A DNA stretch of 22,722 nt from Limnoraphis robusta CS-951. Its GTDB lineage: Bacteria; Cyanobacteriota; Cyanobacteriia; Cyanobacteriales; Microcoleaceae. The translations under genes were made by a program, and so were the position numbers. The stretch spans positions 1-22,722 of the forward strand of contig NZ_LATL02000284.1 of assembly GCF_000972705.2 (NCBI RefSeq). The letters are read 5' to 3'. Below, one piece after another: positions 1-9,038 of the stretch (the stretch's first letter is position 1; each line of letters opens with the position of its first letter). The notes under the pieces are model-generated. The model was not told the DNA's origin. It made no database searches and was given only the letters and a program-made list of their open reading frames with translations.

Positions 1-122
1 TTACAGAGACAGAACCTTCAAACCTTGAACCGGAAATAACTCCTGAACCAACAGAAGTTCAACCAGAAGGAATGCCCAGTGGGTTCGAGCAACCGTTAGA
101 AGTTGAAACTCCTGCTGAGTAG
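1..122 (+). CDS. C-terminal fragment of a Pro/Glu-rich protein (5' truncated by window)
   Basis: An open frame enters from the left edge (codons starting at position 3) and ends at TAG 120-122. The roughly 39 visible residues are dominated by Glu, Pro and Thr (motifs such as EPEITPEPTEVQPE, ending VETPAE). This is a low-complexity acidic tail of the sort found at the end of membrane-anchored or multidomain cyanobacterial proteins. No domain is visible, so function cannot be assigned. The consistent reading frame and the Glu/Pro codon pattern are the only evidence for coding. Confidence 0.5.
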   Translation, partial: TETEPSNLEPEITPEPTEVQPEGMPSGFEQPLEVETPAE

Positions 123-185
123 TCAAAAGAATTGATGAATTATAGCAATGACCAGAGAGCTGTTTACCAAAAATTGCCGCACACG

Positions 186-563
186 CCCCTACCTTCAGGT
201 ATGGGGATATAAGGCTCTTTCTAATGCTATAATAACTCTACTGGCAGGGTATTCAACCAGTTGAAAAACCCAGCATCTAATCGATGCAATGAACCTTGAA
301 AACTTAAGGTACGGGGTTCTTGCTCTGAATGCTTTGGCCATATAAAACCTTAAAGCACCAAGTACAGAGAATCAAGCATTTTTTTCTCAAGTACGGTAGG
401 GCATACCGAAACTATCTCTGAAATGAGATGAACGACTGGGGAGACTCACCCCAAAGAGCGTTGATTGGGAAACCAGTTGGCTTTAAGGGTTGTCAATGAA
501 TCAGTAATCCAAAGCCGTGAGGCTTGGAGAATCCCCTTTCTTTAGAAATGGGGAGTATGTCAA
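186..563 (+). mobile_element. ORF-less IS200/IS605-type element (PATE/MITE-like)
   Basis: The two ends carry hairpins of identical architecture. The left one (186-206) is CCCC-TACC, loop TTCA, GGTA, bulged T, GGGG. The right one (533-553) is CCCC-TTTC, loop TTTA, GAAA, bulged T, GGGG. Short imperfect palindromes with one unpaired T are the signature recognised by Y1 TnpA transposases of the IS200/IS605 family. The right hairpin is followed by AGTATGTCAA (554-563), and the tnpB element at 11937-13373 ends its right hairpin with the comparable tail AGGATGTCAA. No transposase ORF lies between the ends; the interior is structured RNA. The element is therefore probably non-autonomous and mobilised in trans. 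The exact left boundary (somewhere in about 150-186) cannot be fixed by eye. Confidence 0.65.
211..530 (+). ncRNA. Candidate HEARO / IscB-type omega-RNA without its nuclease gene
   Basis: About 320 nt form a dense series of stem-loops. They are ACTGG/CCAGT (240-244/257-261), GCATC/GATGC (273-277/283-287), CCTT/AAGG (294-297/306-309), CGGTA/TACCG (394-398/404-408), ATCTC/GAGAT (414-418/425-429) and TGGGG/CCCCA (437-441/449-453). There are also two GNRA-capped stems: TGG-GAAA-CCA (466-475), and CCAAAGCC-GTGA-GGCTTGG (509-527, one bulged A). A nested pairing between roughly 318-336 and 351-377 is also possible. Size, position inside an IS605-type element and general look resemble HEARO RNAs, the omega-RNAs that guide IscB. 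That family assignment is from memory of the class, not an alignment. In IscB systems the guide is 5' of the scaffold, so bases just upstream of the element would be the guide. No iscB ORF follows. Confidence 0.55.
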
Positions 564-570
564 AACTTCT

Positions 571-600
571 TCTTTGTGTTTTTTGTGTCTTGGTGGTTAA
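571..600 (+). repeat. Dispersed GTGTCTT-type repeat, copy A
   Basis: This is a T/G-rich stretch built on TTTGTGT and TTGTGTCTTGGTGG units. Related copies lie at 11806-11833 (inverted) and 15100-15126. It starts eight bases after the GTCAA right end of the ORF-less IS element. Such 'gtgtcttcgtgtctttgtgg' repeats are widespread in cyanobacterial intergenic DNA. No coding potential is evident. Confidence 0.5.
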
Positions 601-650
601 ATAAGGCTTGATCCTTGTAAAGAGACCAACGCTCGATCAATAAATTTCAA

Positions 651-686
651 CCCTATCTTAAAATAGGGCGCAAACCGAGTGCGCCC
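651..686 (-). terminator. Overlapping stem-loops downstream of the DUF4330 gene
   Basis: Two hairpins share the GGG at 666-668 and so are mutually exclusive. The first is CCCTAT (651-656) with ATAGGG (663-668). The second is GGGCGCA (666-672) with TGCGCCC (680-686). On the minus strand they lie 12-48 bases past the stop codon of the 699-1220 gene and are followed by an A/T-rich tract, which fits a terminator. The GGGCGCA..TGCGCCCC motif also recurs as a dispersed cyanobacterial repeat, so the terminator role is inferred. Confidence 0.45.
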
Positions 687-698
687 CTACACAGCGTT

Positions 699-1220
699 TT
701 AACTTTTTACCCGCACATCAATCACGGTGGCATTGAAGTTATAGTTTTTACCTTCGAGTTCAACCGTTGTGCCGATTTTAATTTTAATATTCCCCAAAAC
801 AGGCCCGCTATCTGTGATTTGACCGTTTCCGACTAACGTCATTAAGATATTATGGCTGTAGGTGTACTCAGCAGTCGGGTCAGGTCGAGCTTTTGAAGTG
901 CCATCGGGTTGAGCAACCGGGATGAGTCGGGGTAAAACTTCAAGGCTTTTAATATTTACCTGTCCGTAGGGTTGATTACGGATAATCAAATTTGTCTTTT
1001 CGTTGGCTTTGATCATTGCGTTGGGGTCACGTCCCTTTAAACCTAGAGCAATTACATCAACTTCTACAGGTTTAGTGGTAACACCCACCTGAGCCACAGA
1101 ACCGGATGTTCCCGGATAGAAAAATATTCCCACAATCACTAACAAAATCACAAAAGCAGCACCGAAATCTAAAATGCTGACTTTTCCAAACAGGCGACCT
1201 TTAGAATCTAAAATATTCAT
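699..1220 (-). CDS. DUF4330 domain-containing membrane protein
   Basis: A 173-aa protein beginning MNILDSKGRLFGKVSILDFG, the characteristic opening of cyanobacterial DUF4330 proteins. One N-terminal membrane helix (about residues 18-36, FGAAFVILLVIVGIFF) is followed by a soluble domain. That domain carries the family motifs VGVTTKPVEVDV, IIRNQPYGQV, GPVLGNIKIKIGT and C-terminal YNFNATVIDVRV. It is probably anchored in a membrane with the domain outside the cytoplasm. The molecular role is unknown. The frame is open 12 codons further upstream (to 1256), but family conservation starts at MNILD. An AAGGAG on the minus strand lies about 14 bases before this ATG, somewhat distant but usable. It is divergent from the histidine kinase gene, with about 360 bases between them. 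Confidence 0.85.
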   Translation of the reverse strand: MNILDSKGRLFGKVSILDFGAAFVILLVIVGIFFYPGTSGSVAQVGVTTKPVEVDVIALGLKGRDPNAMIKANEKTNLIIRNQPYGQVNIKSLEVLPRLIPVAQPDGTSKARPDPTAEYTYSHNILMTLVGNGQITDSGPVLGNIKIKIGTTVELEGKNYNFNATVIDVRVKS

Positions 1221-1576
1221 CAAAAAAGTGGCAGCTCCTTGAGAGATCTGACACAACAGCAGTCGGGGAGCAGTAACCCACTGTCAGTTGTCAGTTGTCA
1301 GTTACTATGTTACACGTTACGGGTTCCGGATAAATCTGAGAGATTTGCAACTAAGAGGTCAAAATGGTAATAGAGGGTCACTCTCAATTGGAGATTGGCT
1401 TGGCTGTCAGGCTTACTGGGTTAACTCAGTATTTTCCTCATCTACAATCCCTTTGTCCTGGAAACTTGGAGTCAAACCCAACAGCTACGATCACCAATAC
1501 CTTCTGATTTGTTACTCAATGCGTTTTTACTGTTCTAACTTAAGATTCAACCATCGAGCACCTCCCACCGCCCCCT
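1221..1576. other. Divergent intergenic region with a GTCAGTT triplet repeat
   Basis: It separates the DUF4330 gene (minus) from the hybrid kinase (plus). Three perfect head-to-tail copies of GTCAGTT occupy 1283-1303, a form of the 'cagttgtcagtt' simple repeat common in cyanobacterial intergenic DNA. An ORF of 106 codons overlaps this stretch but begins inside the repeat, has no ribosome-binding site and no recognisable protein features. I see no clear -35/-10 pair for the kinase. Confidence 0.4.
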
Positions 1577-4500
1577 ATGTTAATTCCCTCTATCTCTCAA
1601 GCGATTGATCGTCATCCTGTTACCACAAAACCAGAAACGCCTGTCGAAGAGGTGATTCAGCTTATGAGCAGCACAGGTGCGAGCTATGTGCTAGTGATAG
1701 AGGAACCTGTTGCTCCCGCTACGAATCCGTCTCTGTTGGGCATCTTTACAGAACATGATATTATTCAGCTCAACTCTATTGGTGATTCTTTGAAGGGTTT
1801 TCCGATTTCACAGATTATGATTCGTTCTGTGATTGCTGTTCAACAGTCGGAAATTCCGGATGTTTTTTCTCTGTTTTCTCTGTTCAATAAACACCAGATT
1901 AATCATCTGCCGATTTTGGATGATTTTGGGGGATTGTTTGGTCTGATCACACCGTTGCATCTGCTGAGACTGGTTCAATCTCAATCCTCATCTGCTGATA
2001 AAAATAGCTCTAATTCTTCCAAGTTTTTAGCAAATTATGACAATAATTTCAACTCTAATAATTCGATTATTCAGCCGATTGTACTGCCCGATAATTTAAT
2101 TAAAATTGCTCAAATATCGGCTCATGCTATTCGCATTGTTCATGCTCCTCATCACGCTTCAGTTAGTTATCTGACCCAGTTAATGTTTCAATATAAAGTT
2201 AACTGTGTGGTGATTACAGAAACTGTTTCTTCTAATCGAGAAACGTCTTCGGGTTTTACGGGCGAATCTCAGTTTTCTCGAAAAAATACCAGTAAGTTAA
2301 AAGGAATTGTTACCAGTCGTGATATTATTCAAGTGCAAGGATTGGGACTTGATCTGAGTCAAATTAGAGCCAGTGCGATTTGTAATAAGCCTCCTTTACT
2401 GGTGCGATCGCAGGCTGCGGTGCAATCGGCGCTGAGTTTAATGCAAAAATATTATTATCAACTGCCTTTAATTGTGCTTGATGAGAGTGGTTATCCGATT
2501 AATATTATTTCGCCTCGAACGATTCTATTGCAAATCCTTTGTCCGAAATCGATGCACTCGACAATTTTAAGTTTGCAACAGCAAATTCAACAGATGAAAG
2601 CAACGATTCAAAGGTTATCTGAACCTGCAAAACTAGACGCTAATTCTATCGGAGAACTATCAAATTTAACTTCATCTGTTAATCCCGATGGATTGTGGGA
2701 TTGGAACTTAAAAACACAGGAGGTTTTCTATTCAACACCCTGGAAACAAATGTTAGGCTATCAAGACCCTGAAATTTCGACTAAAGTTGAAGAATGGTTA
2801 GGTCGAATTCATCATAAAGATTTGAAAGCGGTTCGTGCTACTCTCAAAGAACACTTCGCAAAAAAAACAAACTCTTGTGTTCTGAAATATCGGATAAAAT
2901 GCAAAGATGGTCGCTATAAGTGGGTATTATGTCAAGCACAAACAATCTGGGCAGAAAATGGTGAAGCGATTCGGATGATTGGCAATCAGACTGATATTAA
3001 ATCGAGTCAAGATATTGTTGAAAACCATCGAAACACCTCGCAACAACTAGAGTTTAATAGCCGTCAAAAATCCGTTTTCTTTCAATTAAATTATCAAGGT
3101 CAATTAACGTTTGTAAATGAAGCCTGGACTCAACAAACCGGATGCTTGGTTTCTGAAAGCTTAGGAACTGAATTCATTAATTATATTCATCCCGATGATC
3201 ACCTGAAATTTACGTCTTTCTCTCAAGGGATTTTGAGAGGGGAGTTAGAGTCTATCAACGAGGAATTTAGACTGCAAAATGCCTCTGATTATTCAGAAAA
3301 ATCAGAATTCAACCCGGATCAAAATGCTTCCCCCTATCAACGAGTTTTACTCTCAGCCTGTGCAGTCTGGAATAGCGAAAATCAGGTGATAGGAATAACG
3401 GGAACCCTCAACCCCTGCATCACAACTTTAGCGATTTCTGAAGAACTTAATGAAAAATCGCAAGTGATTCGCCAATTATATGAAATTGCGATTAACTCGG
3501 AGGCGAATTTTGAAGCTCATATCAATCAACTCTTGATTATGGGATGCGATCGCTTTAAAATGGATATTGGTTTATTAGGCAGAGTTAGAGCGGATCGTTA
3601 TGAAGTTATTTCGGCTTATTTATCCCAAGATTTCCCCTTCGGGTTTACAAAAGGCGATACTTTTTCCCTCGAACAAACCTTTGAATGGGAGGCTTTACGT
3701 TCAGAGGATGTTGTCTGTATAGAGTCGATTAAAAACTCACCTTGGAAAGATCACGAAGCCTATACAATTCGACGCTTAGAAGCTTATATTGGCACCCAAG
3801 TTAAGGTAGAAGGACGAGTCTATGGTACCCTCAGTTTTATGAGTCGGAAACCTCGCTCATTATTCCAGTCTATTGATCTCGAAATTATCAAACTGATGGC
3901 CAGTTATATTGGAAGTGAAATCGCTAGGGAAAATTCACAACAAGATTTGCAGCGACAGAATCAATACTTATTATTGATGAAGCAAATCACCCAAAAAGTT
4001 CGTTCTAAGTTAGAAACTCAGGAAATATTTCAAACAACGGCGACACAAATTGGTCGGGTTTTTGGGGTAAATCGCTGTTCGATTTATACTTATATTCCTC
4101 AACCTTATCCTCATCTGGCTTGCGTGGCTGAATATTTAGAAGTCGGCTATGAGTCTACCTTGAATTTAGAGATTTCTGTGAATTATAATCCCTACATTGA
4201 AAGACTACTCGCTGAAGATAAAGCCGTTGTTTCACCAGATGTATTTGCTGATTCGTTGTTAGAATCATCAGCGCCTATGTGTCGGCGTATGGGATTAAAA
4301 TCAATGTTAGCAGTTCGCACGTCCTACAATAGTGAACCCAATGGCATTATTATGTTACATCAATGCGATAGTTTACGACAGTGGACGGATGAAGAAGTTG
4401 AATTTTTAGAAGATGTTGCGAGTCAAGTCGGTTTAACACTTTTCCAAGCCAAACTGTTAGAATATGAAGTTAAAAGTCGTCAACAATTAGCGGATAAAAA

Positions 4501-6781
4501 CAAAGCCTTAGAAGAAGCCAGACTCGCCGCAGAAATCGCTAGTCGTGCTAAGAGTGAATTTCTCGCCACCATGAGTCACGAAATTCGTACACCGATGAAT
4601 GCGGTAATTGGGATGACGGGATTACTTTTGGATATGAACCTAAATGCGGAACAGCGTGATTTTGTTGAAACCATTCGCACCAGTGGAGATGCTTTGCTGA
4701 CGATTATTAATGATATTCTCGATTTCTCAAAAATTGAATCCGGTAAATTAGAACTCGAACATCAGCCTTTTAAGCTGCGAACCTGCATCGAAGAATCTTT
4801 AGACTTGCTTTCAGCTAAAGCTTCCGAAAAAGGCTTAGAATTAGCTTATATTATCGATCCGAATACGCCAGAAGTGATGATTGGAGATGTGACTCGCTTA
4901 CGCCAAGTTTTAGTTAATTTACTCAGCAATGCGGTTAAATTTACCAATCAAGGTGAAGTGATTGTCTCGGTTACTTCTACGGTGGTGATTCCTGAAGCCG
5001 TGAACAAATCAGAAGCTTCTGTTGTAGAAACGGTAGAAATCGAACCCTCTTCATCTCCGCCTATTTATGAAGTACAATTTGCAGTTAAAGATACCGGAAT
5101 TGGGATTCCTCCTGATCGAATGCACCGTTTATTTAAAGCCTTTTCTCAAGTGGATGCGTCCACGACTCGACAGTACGGCGGAACGGGTTTAGGACTAGCA
5201 ATCAGTCAACGTTTGAGTGAAATGATGGGCGGACAAATGTGGGTTGTCAGTTGGATTCAACCCGAACAAAAATCCTCAAAATCTGAATCTCTGATCTCTA
5301 GCGTGACTGGAAATCCACCCGCGTCATTTGAAATCCCTAATTTGGATTATACCGGATCTATCTTTTATTTTACCCTAAAATCATCAGCCATATCAACTTC
5401 ATTATCTGATGAATTTGCCGATAAATTATTCACCGGAAAACAGGTTCTGATCGTCGAAAGTCATGGAGTCAATCAAACGGTGATCACTCGACAAGTCAAA
5501 GCTTGGGGTATGAACCCCATTGTTGCAAAAACTGGAATTGATGCCCTAAAATCGATTCAAGAAAATCCTAGCTTAGATTTAGTGATTATCGGTATTAATT
5601 TGCCGGATATTGACGAAATTGAACTCGCCCGTAAAATTCGTTTACTCGAAAAAGATTTAACCCGAAATAATCCCAAACGACAAGCTGTTCACTTAGTTCT
5701 GTTTAACTATGCGAGTAACACTAATATTGTCAAACGCATCGAACGTACTAATATTAACTGTGCGGGATTCGTTAATAAACCCCTGAAACAATCTCAGTTT
5801 TATAATACATTAGTTCAGATTTTTGCCGACAGTGAAACGATAGAAAATTCCTCTCCCTTCAAACATCTCGATGAGTCTGGGCCACTTAATATTCCTCAAC
5901 ATCACGCCGCTTTACGCATTTTACTCGCTGAAGATAATGTTACCAATCAAAAAGTTGCCACCAAACTATTACAAAGATTAGGATATCGAGCGGATATTGC
6001 CGGGAACGGCGTGGAAGTATTAGATGCCCTCAAACGACAACCCTATGATGTGGTTTTAATGGATGTACAAATGCCCCAAATGGATGGTTTAGAAACTTCC
6101 CGTCGTATCTGTAAAGAATATGGCGATGGTAGCGATGAACGCCCGAGAAAACCTACAATTATTGCGATGACAGCTAATGCGATGCGAGGCGATCGCGAAA
6201 TGTGTCTGGCTGCGGGTATGGATGATTATGTCACAAAACCTGTTCGTCGAGAAGAACTCGCTCAAGCCTTAGCAAAATGTCAACCTTTATATCCCCTTAC
6301 GCCTGAACATATTCCCCTGGAACAACACTCATCAAATAACAGCTATTCCTCACCTGAAATGACTAACACACCCAACGAAAAACCCCTTGCTGATGTTCCT
6401 TCTATTGATGCTAAAATCTTGCAAAACCTCCGAGAATATGATGATGAAGATGAGCCATTTGTTAATATTTTAATTGAGACTTATCTCAATGAAGCCCCTC
6501 AACATCTCGACGGAATTCGGACGGGGGTTCAGTCTGAAGATGCAAAACTTATGAAAGAATCGGCTCACACCCTAAAATCCAGTAGCGCTCAATTAGGTGC
6601 GATGAAATTTTCTCAACTGTGTAAAGAAATGGAATATATGGGACGGATGGGAATGGAAACGGACTCAATAGAAATTGAATGTTTTGTGTCGGGAACTGCG
6701 GCTCAACGACTCTTAGAAATTGAAGCGGAATGGCAAAAAGTCGAAGCGGCTTTGCGTGAAGAAATCACAATAAAAGAGTAA
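1577..6781 (+). CDS. Hybrid sensor histidine kinase with CBS, PAS, GAF, two REC and HPt domains
   Basis: A 1734-aa cytosolic multisensor phosphorelay kinase with no membrane segment evident. Domains in order: two CBS pairs (about 1-135 and 165-325), PAS (372-475, with the W/GY..DP PAS_3 pattern), a second PAS-like domain (495-615), GAF (640-785), GAF (815-960), HisKA with H1001 in [10 protein letters not shown], and HATPase_c (N1114/N1118, DTGIGIP 1172-1178, [10 protein letters not shown] 1201-1210). Then a first receiver (about 1288-1415), a second receiver (1447-1568; E1452/D1453, phosphoacceptor D1496, T1532, K1554), and a C-terminal HPt with H1664 in SAHTLKSSS. The first receiver is degenerate: Gly1339 sits where the phosphoacceptor Asp belongs and ES replaces the acidic pair, so phosphate should flow H1001 to D1496 to H1664. 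The CBS modules suggest adenine-nucleotide sensing, as in other CBS families; this is inferred. GAF chromophore cysteines are not obvious. No strong SD precedes the ATG, but the [11 protein letters not shown] start fits homologues. Confidence 0.93.
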   Translation: MLIPSISQAIDRHPVTTKPETPVEEVIQLMSSTGASYVLVIEEPVAPATNPSLLGIFTEHDIIQLNSIGDSLKGFPISQIMIRSVIAVQQSEIPDVFSLFSLFNKHQINHLPILDDFGGLFGLITPLHLLRLVQSQSSSADKNSSNSSKFLANYDNNFNSNNSIIQPIVLPDNLIKIAQISAHAIRIVHAPHHASVSYLTQLMFQYKVNCVVITETVSSNRETSSGFTGESQFSRKNTSKLKGIVTSRDIIQVQGLGLDLSQIRASAICNKPPLLVRSQAAVQSALSLMQKYYYQLPLIVLDESGYPINIISPRTILLQILCPKSMHSTILSLQQQIQQMKATIQRLSEPAKLDANSIGELSNLTSSVNPDGLWDWNLKTQEVFYSTPWKQMLGYQDPEISTKVEEWLGRIHHKDLKAVRATLKEHFAKKTNSCVLKYRIKCKDGRYKWVLCQAQTIWAENGEAIRMIGNQTDIKSSQDIVENHRNTSQQLEFNSRQKSVFFQLNYQGQLTFVNEAWTQQTGCLVSESLGTEFINYIHPDDHLKFTSFSQGILRGELESINEEFRLQNASDYSEKSEFNPDQNASPYQRVLLSACAVWNSENQVIGITGTLNPCITTLAISEELNEKSQVIRQLYEIAINSEANFEAHINQLLIMGCDRFKMDIGLLGRVRADRYEVISAYLSQDFPFGFTKGDTFSLEQTFEWEALRSEDVVCIESIKNSPWKDHEAYTIRRLEAYIGTQVKVEGRVYGTLSFMSRKPRSLFQSIDLEIIKLMASYIGSEIARENSQQDLQRQNQYLLLMKQITQKVRSKLETQEIFQTTATQIGRVFGVNRCSIYTYIPQPYPHLACVAEYLEVGYESTLNLEISVNYNPYIERLLAEDKAVVSPDVFADSLLESSAPMCRRMGLKSMLAVRTSYNSEPNGIIMLHQCDSLRQWTDEEVEFLEDVASQVGLTLFQAKLLEYEVKSRQQLADKNKALEEARLAAEIASRAKSEFLATMSHEIRTPMNAVIGMTGLLLDMNLNAEQRDFVETIRTSGDALLTIINDILDFSKIESGKLELEHQPFKLRTCIEESLDLLSAKASEKGLELAYIIDPNTPEVMIGDVTRLRQVLVNLLSNAVKFTNQGEVIVSVTSTVVIPEAVNKSEASVVETVEIEPSSSPPIYEVQFAVKDTGIGIPPDRMHRLFKAFSQVDASTTRQYGGTGLGLAISQRLSEMMGGQMWVVSWIQPEQKSSKSESLISSVTGNPPASFEIPNLDYTGSIFYFTLKSSAISTSLSDEFADKLFTGKQVLIVESHGVNQTVITRQVKAWGMNPIVAKTGIDALKSIQENPSLDLVIIGINLPDIDEIELARKIRLLEKDLTRNNPKRQAVHLVLFNYASNTNIVKRIERTNINCAGFVNKPLKQSQFYNTLVQIFADSETIENSSPFKHLDESGPLNIPQHHAALRILLAEDNVTNQKVATKLLQRLGYRADIAGNGVEVLDALKRQPYDVVLMDVQMPQMDGLETSRRICKEYGDGSDERPRKPTIIAMTANAMRGDREMCLAAGMDDYVTKPVRREELAQALAKCQPLYPLTPEHIPLEQHSSNNSYSSPEMTNTPNEKPLADVPSIDAKILQNLREYDDEDEPFVNILIETYLNEAPQHLDGIRTGVQSEDAKLMKESAHTLKSSSAQLGAMKFSQLCKEMEYMGRMGMETDSIEIECFVSGTAAQRLLEIEAEWQKVEAALREEITIKE

Positions 6782-6888
6782 AGAAAATATCGACAACCCA
6801 GAAAAATAGACAGATTGGATATGACGGTTTTCAAGTCTTTTGAGGTACAACTGCTATACACCGTTAAAAAGGTTCTTACTCAAAATAC

Positions 6889-6918
6889 TTGATTCAGCAT
6901 CTTGATTTGAGTTATAAC
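6889..6918 (+). promoter_or_regulatory. Candidate sigma-70 promoter for the DUF4231 gene
   Basis: TTGATT (6889-6894) and TATAAC (6913-6918) are separated by 18 bases, about 100 bases before the ATG at 7016. The predicted leader holds an inverted repeat GATGAG/CTCATC (6936-6941/6954-6959) around a T-rich loop, which might act as a leader hairpin. This is read from consensus match only. Confidence 0.4.
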
Positions 6919-7015
6919 TGAAATATCTGAGGGTTGATGAGTCTATTTTTTGGCTCATCTCATCTTCATTCTTCGGATAATTTTCAACGCTTCAAAAGTT
7001 TACAAAGGAGAAATT

Positions 7016-7867
7016 ATGGCAAACTTAGACGCCATGAGTTCAGTGGAAACCCCTGCCAATCAAGCCTTGAGTCAAGACGATCAACTTCCCGGAATTTACC
7101 TTTTCCTCAAGATAGTTGAGTATCTGATCCTGGCAGCTTCTATTGGTACTGTTATCTTGTTATTTGTGCTAGGAGAAGATCGACTCCGCATCTATGCAGC
7201 AGTTTTTACCTCTCTATTCATTTTTCTGTTTCTCACCAATGGCCAATTGAGGCAGAATTATCAAAAAAGTGCAGTTGAGTCTAAGTTAGCTCAACATTCC
7301 GAACTATACAATTATATGTATACACCGGAAACAGACGCTTTCTCCTCGAAGGCCTCCCTACAATTATCCAGAAAAAAGGCATTAAAATATTCTATGGAGT
7401 TGATTGAAGATTACAAAAAAACCAGGGATAACTCCAGAAATATCTATTACGTTTCACAAATTGCTACGATTATTCTCTCAGGTGTGACACCGATTTTAGT
7501 CTTGCTAGAACGCTTAGATTCGGGTTCAGGCTGGTTAAAGTGGCTTCCCGTGCTGTTTCCCGCATTAGCCTCCATTGTTACCAGTATCGTCACTTCTTTT
7601 CCCTTCCAAGAAACTTGGATCGCGGCTAATAAAACTGTTGAGTTATTAGAAGCAGAACAAGAGAAATTTATCTTAGGAATTACTCCGGCTTATCGTTGCT
7701 ACGATATCAATGACCCTACCCAACGACAACAAATGGCGAAAAAAGCCATTGAAAACTTTATTAGTCAGGTCAACAATATTCATCTCAAGCAACTGCAACA
7801 GGGGGGTTCAGAGCAGCTAGAAACGGAGAAAAAAGAGGAAAATAAATCCGCTTCTCCAGTCGCTTAG
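7016..7867 (+). CDS. DUF4231-type four-helix membrane protein
   Basis: A 283-aa protein. The start at 7016 is chosen because AAGGAG (7005-7010) sits five bases upstream; the longer frame from a TTG at 6950 lacks such a signal. Four hydrophobic helices appear as two pairs (about 34-52 with 58-75, and 144-165 with 173-194), joined by a charged segment rich in Lys, Ser and Tyr. The second pair, together with the following SFPFQETWIAANKTVELLEAE segment and an acidic/basic C-terminal tail, fits DUF4231, a two-TM family related to SLATT domains. SLATT proteins are proposed pore-forming effectors in nucleotide-signalled bacterial immunity (established for the class, not for this protein). No nucleotide-cyclase partner is adjacent, so a defence role is speculative. 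It lies downstream of the kinase but with its own promoter-like signal and terminator hairpin. Confidence 0.75.
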   Translation: MANLDAMSSVETPANQALSQDDQLPGIYLFLKIVEYLILAASIGTVILLFVLGEDRLRIYAAVFTSLFIFLFLTNGQLRQNYQKSAVESKLAQHSELYNYMYTPETDAFSSKASLQLSRKKALKYSMELIEDYKKTRDNSRNIYYVSQIATIILSGVTPILVLLERLDSGSGWLKWLPVLFPALASIVTSIVTSFPFQETWIAANKTVELLEAEQEKFILGITPAYRCYDINDPTQRQQMAKKAIENFISQVNNIHLKQLQQGGSEQLETEKKEENKSASPVA

Positions 7868-7904
7868 TAAGTTATAGCTCACGTTTAACCCATTGACTCT
7901 GTAT

Positions 7905-7925
7905 AGACGCCCTCAGAGGGCGTCT
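7905..7925 (+). terminator. Stem-loop after the DUF4231 gene
   Basis: AGACGCCCT (7905-7913) pairs perfectly with AGGGCGTCT (7917-7925) around a CAG loop: a nine-base-pair, GC-rich hairpin 38 bases past the stop. The following bases (CTAACTATTT) do not form a proper U-run, so it may be an imperfect terminator or a dispersed hairpin repeat. Confidence 0.5.
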
Positions 7926-7949
7926 CTAACTATTTGAAGAGGATTTTAC

Positions 7950-8010
7950 TTGACATTTTAGATAAAATATGTATATGCTCAAATATATAAACTCATAACG
8001 AGTATGAGTT
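7950..8010 (+). promoter_or_regulatory. Promoter with downstream 7-bp inverted repeat (possible operator)
   Basis: A perfect TTGACA (7950-7955) is followed after 16 bases by TATATG (7972-7977). Just downstream, AACTCAT (7990-7996) and ATGAGTT (8004-8010) form a perfect inverted repeat with a seven-base spacer, at or just after the expected transcription start. The position suits repressor binding. The ferredoxin/MBL gene starts 20 bases later. The promoter is consensus-based; the operator role is inferred. Confidence 0.55.
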
Positions 8011-8030
8011 AACCAGCAAGGAAAAGGACA

Positions 8031-8903
8031 ATGGCTCAACTCAAACAACGTCGCTCCGAAAACCAGAGCGGTAACTTTTACGTCGATCAAAGCTGTATTG
8101 ACTGCGATACCTGTCGCTGGATGGCGCCGGAGGTTTTTCATCGAGCAGGTGAACAGTCAGCCGTGTATCATCAACCGAGTAATGAAACCGAACAACTCCG
8201 AGCAATGCAGGCGTTGTTATCCTGTCCGACTGCTTCAATTGGTACGGTCGAAAAACCCCATGATATTAAAATTGTACATCAAAGTTTCCCCCTTTTAATC
8301 GAAGATAACGTTTATCATTGCGGCTACCATTCTGAAAGTTCGTTTGCTGCGGCGAGTTATTTTATTCAACGCGAAGATGGTAATATTCTCATCGACTCCC
8401 CTCGGTTTGCGCCGCCACTCGTTAAGCGTTTAGAAGCATTAGGAGGAATACGTTATCTCTATCTCACCCATCGGGATGATGTCGCCGATCATCAAAAATT
8501 TCACGATCATTTTGGATGCGATCGCATTCTTCATACTGATGATATCACTGCTGACACCCAATCGGTAGAAATTCAACTTTCGGGTTTTGAAGAGATCGAA
8601 TTCGCTCCCGATCTATTAATTATTCCCGTTCCCGGACACAGCAAAGGTCATACAGTTTTACTGTACAATCACAAGTATTTATTTACAGGTGATCATCTTG
8701 CTTGGTCAGACTCGTTAAATCAACTTTACGCTTTTCGTCGCTACTGTTGGTATTCCTGGTCAGAGCAAATTAACTCCATGAAAAAACTAACAAATTATTC
8801 CTTTGAGTGGGTGCTTCCTGGTCACGGACACCGCCATCATACTGATAGTATCACGATGGAAAAACAAATGCAAGAATGCGCCAGTTGGATGACCCAAAAT
8901 TAG
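8031..8903 (+). CDS. Ferredoxin / MBL-fold metallo-hydrolase fusion protein
   Basis: A 290-aa protein with two modules. The N-terminal module (1-75) is a mono-cluster ferredoxin: C22, C25 and C28 in SCIDCDTC plus C65 in the SCP motif, the usual CxxCxxC...CP arrangement of a 4Fe-4S domain. From about residue 85 comes a metallo-beta-lactamase fold: THRDDVADH (146-154, a variant of HxHxDH in which the first His is kept and Arg-Asp replace His-x), PGHSKGH (201-207), GDH (220-222) and PGHGHRH (263-269). The same fusion occurs in other cyanobacteria and chloroplast-lineage proteins. The substrate is unknown; the ferredoxin may feed electrons to or stabilise the hydrolase. It is soluble, with no signal peptide. 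AAGGA at 8018-8022 supports the ATG. It is monocistronic between its own promoter and a strong terminator. Confidence 0.88.
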   Translation: MAQLKQRRSENQSGNFYVDQSCIDCDTCRWMAPEVFHRAGEQSAVYHQPSNETEQLRAMQALLSCPTASIGTVEKPHDIKIVHQSFPLLIEDNVYHCGYHSESSFAAASYFIQREDGNILIDSPRFAPPLVKRLEALGGIRYLYLTHRDDVADHQKFHDHFGCDRILHTDDITADTQSVEIQLSGFEEIEFAPDLLIIPVPGHSKGHTVLLYNHKYLFTGDHLAWSDSLNQLYAFRRYCWYSWSEQINSMKKLTNYSFEWVLPGHGHRHHTDSITMEKQMQECASWMTQN

Positions 8904-8915
8904 AGGGTTTAACCC

Positions 8916-8950
8916 AGAAACCCGGTTTCTCACAGAAACCGGGTTTCTTT
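8916..8950 (+). terminator. Perfect 15-bp terminator hairpin / dispersed repeat
   Basis: AGAAACCCGGTTTCT (8916-8930) and its exact reverse complement (8934-8948) flank a CAC loop, 13 bases after the MBL stop codon, followed by TT. The same motif recurs as a looser hairpin at 11056-11090. This AGAAACC-GGGTTTCT unit is a common iterated repeat in filamentous cyanobacteria, so this copy may both terminate transcription and belong to a repeat family. Confidence 0.75.
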
Positions 8951-9010
8951 CGGTTAACGGTAAGCCTAAGCCATCACAACAGTTATAAACCTATTTTGAC
9001 CTCACCCCTT

Positions 9011-9038
9011 CCCCTCTCCTAGAAGGCGAGGGGTTTTT
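9011..9038 (+). terminator. Second terminator-like hairpin with T-run
   Basis: CCCCTC (9011-9016) pairs with GAGGGG (9028-9033), with an inner CCT/AGG pair around an AGA loop, followed by five T (9034-9038). The preceding bases (CTCACCCCTTCCCCTCTCC) match a dispersed 'cctcaccccttcccctctcc' repeat seen in many cyanobacteria. Confidence 0.55.

Noticed and set aside
1288..1608. 106-codon plus-strand ORF before the kinase
   Set aside because: It starts inside a GTCAGTT simple repeat, has no ribosome-binding site, no domain-like pattern, and overlaps the kinase start in another frame.
6950..7015. 22-codon N-terminal extension of the DUF4231 protein
   Set aside because: It uses a TTG with no SD, whereas the ATG at 7016 has AAGGAG at ideal spacing.
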